Shown piece after piece: positions 38,401 to 41,400 of a DNA stretch of 58,630 nucleotides (its first letter is position 1; each line of letters begins with the position of its first letter). This DNA is from JANSWP01 sp041941305 (lineage in GTDB: Bacteria; Bacteroidota; Bacteroidia; Chitinophagales; Saprospiraceae). A model generated the notes under the pieces. That model ran no database searches. It was not told where the DNA came from and saw nothing but the letters and a program-made list of their open reading frames with translations. The translations under genes and the position numbers were made by a program. The stretch covers positions 1 to 58,630 of the forward strand of contig JBGTQJ010000060.1 in NCBI GenBank assembly GCA_041941305.1, given 5' to 3'.

Positions 38401-41400
38401 TTGAATACTGAAGTTGAGCTAGATGGAAGTGCCTCCTCACCTGGCATGAGCTTCAATTGGACAGGACCGAACGATTTTAGTTCAAATGAGGTATTCCCGA
38501 AAGTTTCTAATGGAGGAAATTATGTGCTGGTAGTAGAAGATCCAGCTACAGGATGTACTGCTTCCTCGACTATTGACGTATTGGAAAACAAGGTGGCTCC
38601 TGTAGTTGATGCCGGAGAAGACAAGAGCATTTTAGCTATAGAATCAACAATATTAAGTGCAACTGCAACTAAACAAAATGGATCTGGAAGTTTGAGCTAT
38701 GCTTGGAGCCCCAATAATGGATTAAATGATGCCACCATCCTCCAGCCATTAGCCAGCCCAACAAGTACTACGACGTATACATTATCCGTAACAAATTCAG
38801 AAACTGGTTGCAGTCAATCTGATCAGGTGCAGGTTACGATACTTCCACCTCCGGCTGCAATAGCAAAAACGACCAGTATTGCAGCCCAGGATCCATCTGT
38901 AATTGATCAAAATACCCTGGATTTTGGAGCGTTAACCGTCGGAGAGGAAAATAGTCTCAACTTGAAGATCTGGAATAATGGGCTGGAAGGGGCAGCCGAT
39001 TTGGGAGTCAACTTATCGCAACAAATGCCTGATGGTTATACTGCCAGCTTGAGCGGGTCAACAGTTACACAAGGATCTTTTGTAACCTTAACAGTCAATT
39101 TTAAACCAACTCAAAACATAAGCTACGAGCATTCCATTGTACTTGACTTAACCGGATCGGAGAATAATAATCTCGAACTCAATTTAACTGGTTTGGGAAT
39201 GAAGGTTCTGCCTCAGCCTTACTCGGGGACCCCTATAAGTCTACCTGGTCAGATAGAAGCAGAATATTTCGATACAGGTGGAGAAGGGGTTGCTTACCAT
39301 GATACCGGCTCGAATAATAGCGGAAGTGTCCGACCAGAGGAAGGCGTAGATGTTGTTACTGCCAATGATCGAACTTATATAAAAGATACCAAAAACGGTG
39401 AATGGCTGGTCTACTCAGTAGATGTGGCTCAAAGTGGAACCTACGATCTGGAAATGGTCTATGCCACTCAAAGTGCAGGCGCTAAAGTCCAGTTATACCT
39501 GGATGATCAGCCTCTAGGTGGGGAGTGGGATATTCCAAGAAGTACCTGGTCTTCGCTTTTCAACCGAGCATTACTTGAAGGAGTTACACTTACACAGGGT
39601 AGCCATGTGCTGCGCATCGAAATACTGGAAGCGGGAGTCTTCTTATTAGATTACCTGGAGGTGAAAACTCCTATTGCGCAGGCACCATATGGTGGCAGTC
39701 CAGCTAGTCTCCCTGGCAAAATTGAGTTAGAACATTTCGATATAGGAGGGCAAGGCAGAGCCTATCACGACAAGGATTTGAAGAACAGATCCAATAATAA
39801 TTCAAGAGCAGGCGAAAGTGTCGATATTTCAGATTACCACAATCGAACCTCTATTGGGTATAATTCTACTGGTGAATGGTGGGAATACACCGTAGATATC
39901 ACAAATAGTGGAAGCTATGACCTTGAATTGGGGTATTTAGGAAAAAATCCTAATAAAAAAATACAATTGTACCTGGATGGTCAGGCTTTAGGTCCAGAGT
40001 GGTCCCTCCCAGTTACCGAGGGTGGAACTTTTGGTACAACAAGCCTAGAAGGTATTAGTCTTTCCGAGGGTACCCAGATCCTCCGCATCGAGTTAGTGGA
40101 TTGGAAAGAGGCAGATGGTCGATTTGATTATCTGGAAGTAAAAACACCTGTTGTACAGGCACCTGTTACACAAGCACCTTTTAATGGTACTGCGGCTTCT
40201 GTTCCCGGCAAGATAGAAGCGGAACATTACGACATCGGTGGTGAAGGGGTTGCCTATCACGACACAGGTTCGGGCAATAATAGTAGTTCTTTCCGAGAAG
40301 AGGAGGGTGTAGATGTCAATATCGGCAATGAACGGACCTACCTGACCTCTGTCAAAAATGGAGAATGGTTGAGCTACACAGTGGAAGTAGCACAAAGCGG
40401 CACCTACGATGTAGAAATGGTTTATGCCACTCAAAGTGCAGGTGCTAAAGTCCAGTTATATCTGGATGATCAGCCCCTGGGTGGAGAGTGGAATATTTCA
40501 AGAAGTACCTGGTCCACTCTTTTTAATAGGGCATTACTAGAAGGAGTTGCACTTACTCAAGGCAGCCATGTGCTGCGCATCGAAATACTGGAAGTAGGAG
40601 TCTTCTTATTGGATTACCTGGAAGTAAAAACCCCTGTTGTACAAGGACCATATGGCGGCACTCCAGTTAGCCTGCCCGGCAGGATCGAGATGGAACATTT
40701 CGATTTAGGAGGAGAAGGGAAAGCCTATCACGACCGGGATTTAAAGAATAGATCCACTAATGATTTAAGAGAAGGAGAAAGTGTCGATATTTCGGATTGG
40801 CAAAACCGGACCTCTGTTGGTTTTATTTCTACTGGTGAATGGTGGGAATACACAGTGAATGTCACAAATAGTGGAAGCTATGATTTTGAATTGGGTTATT
40901 TAGAAAATGAACCTGATAAAAAAATACAATTATACCTGGATGGTCAGGCTTTGGGAACAGAGTGGTCACTCCCCAAAACCGATGGTGGAATCTTTGGCAC
41001 CACAACCCTGGAGGGTATTGGTCTTTCCGAGGGTACCCACATTCTCCGCATTGAGTTAGTGGATTGGGAAAAAGCTCAAGGTCGCATTGATTACCTGGAG
41101 GTTAAATCTACCGGGTCTTCATCTGCTAGTCCAGCCACAAACATTGCATTGAATAAGCCAGCAAGTCAAAGTAGTACAACACCCGCCAAACGGCTTGCCT
41201 CCCGCGCCGTTGATGGCAATACTGCTCCCAAATGGAGCGATGGTTCCCATTCTGCGACAACTAAAGAGACTGGTGCCTGGTTCACAGTGGATCTGGAAAA
41301 GGTTTGTGAAATCGATGAGATCATTTTGTACAACCGAAAAGAGACCAACTGGACGGCTAGACTGGCCAAATACTATGTAATGGTTAGCGAAGAGGAGTTT

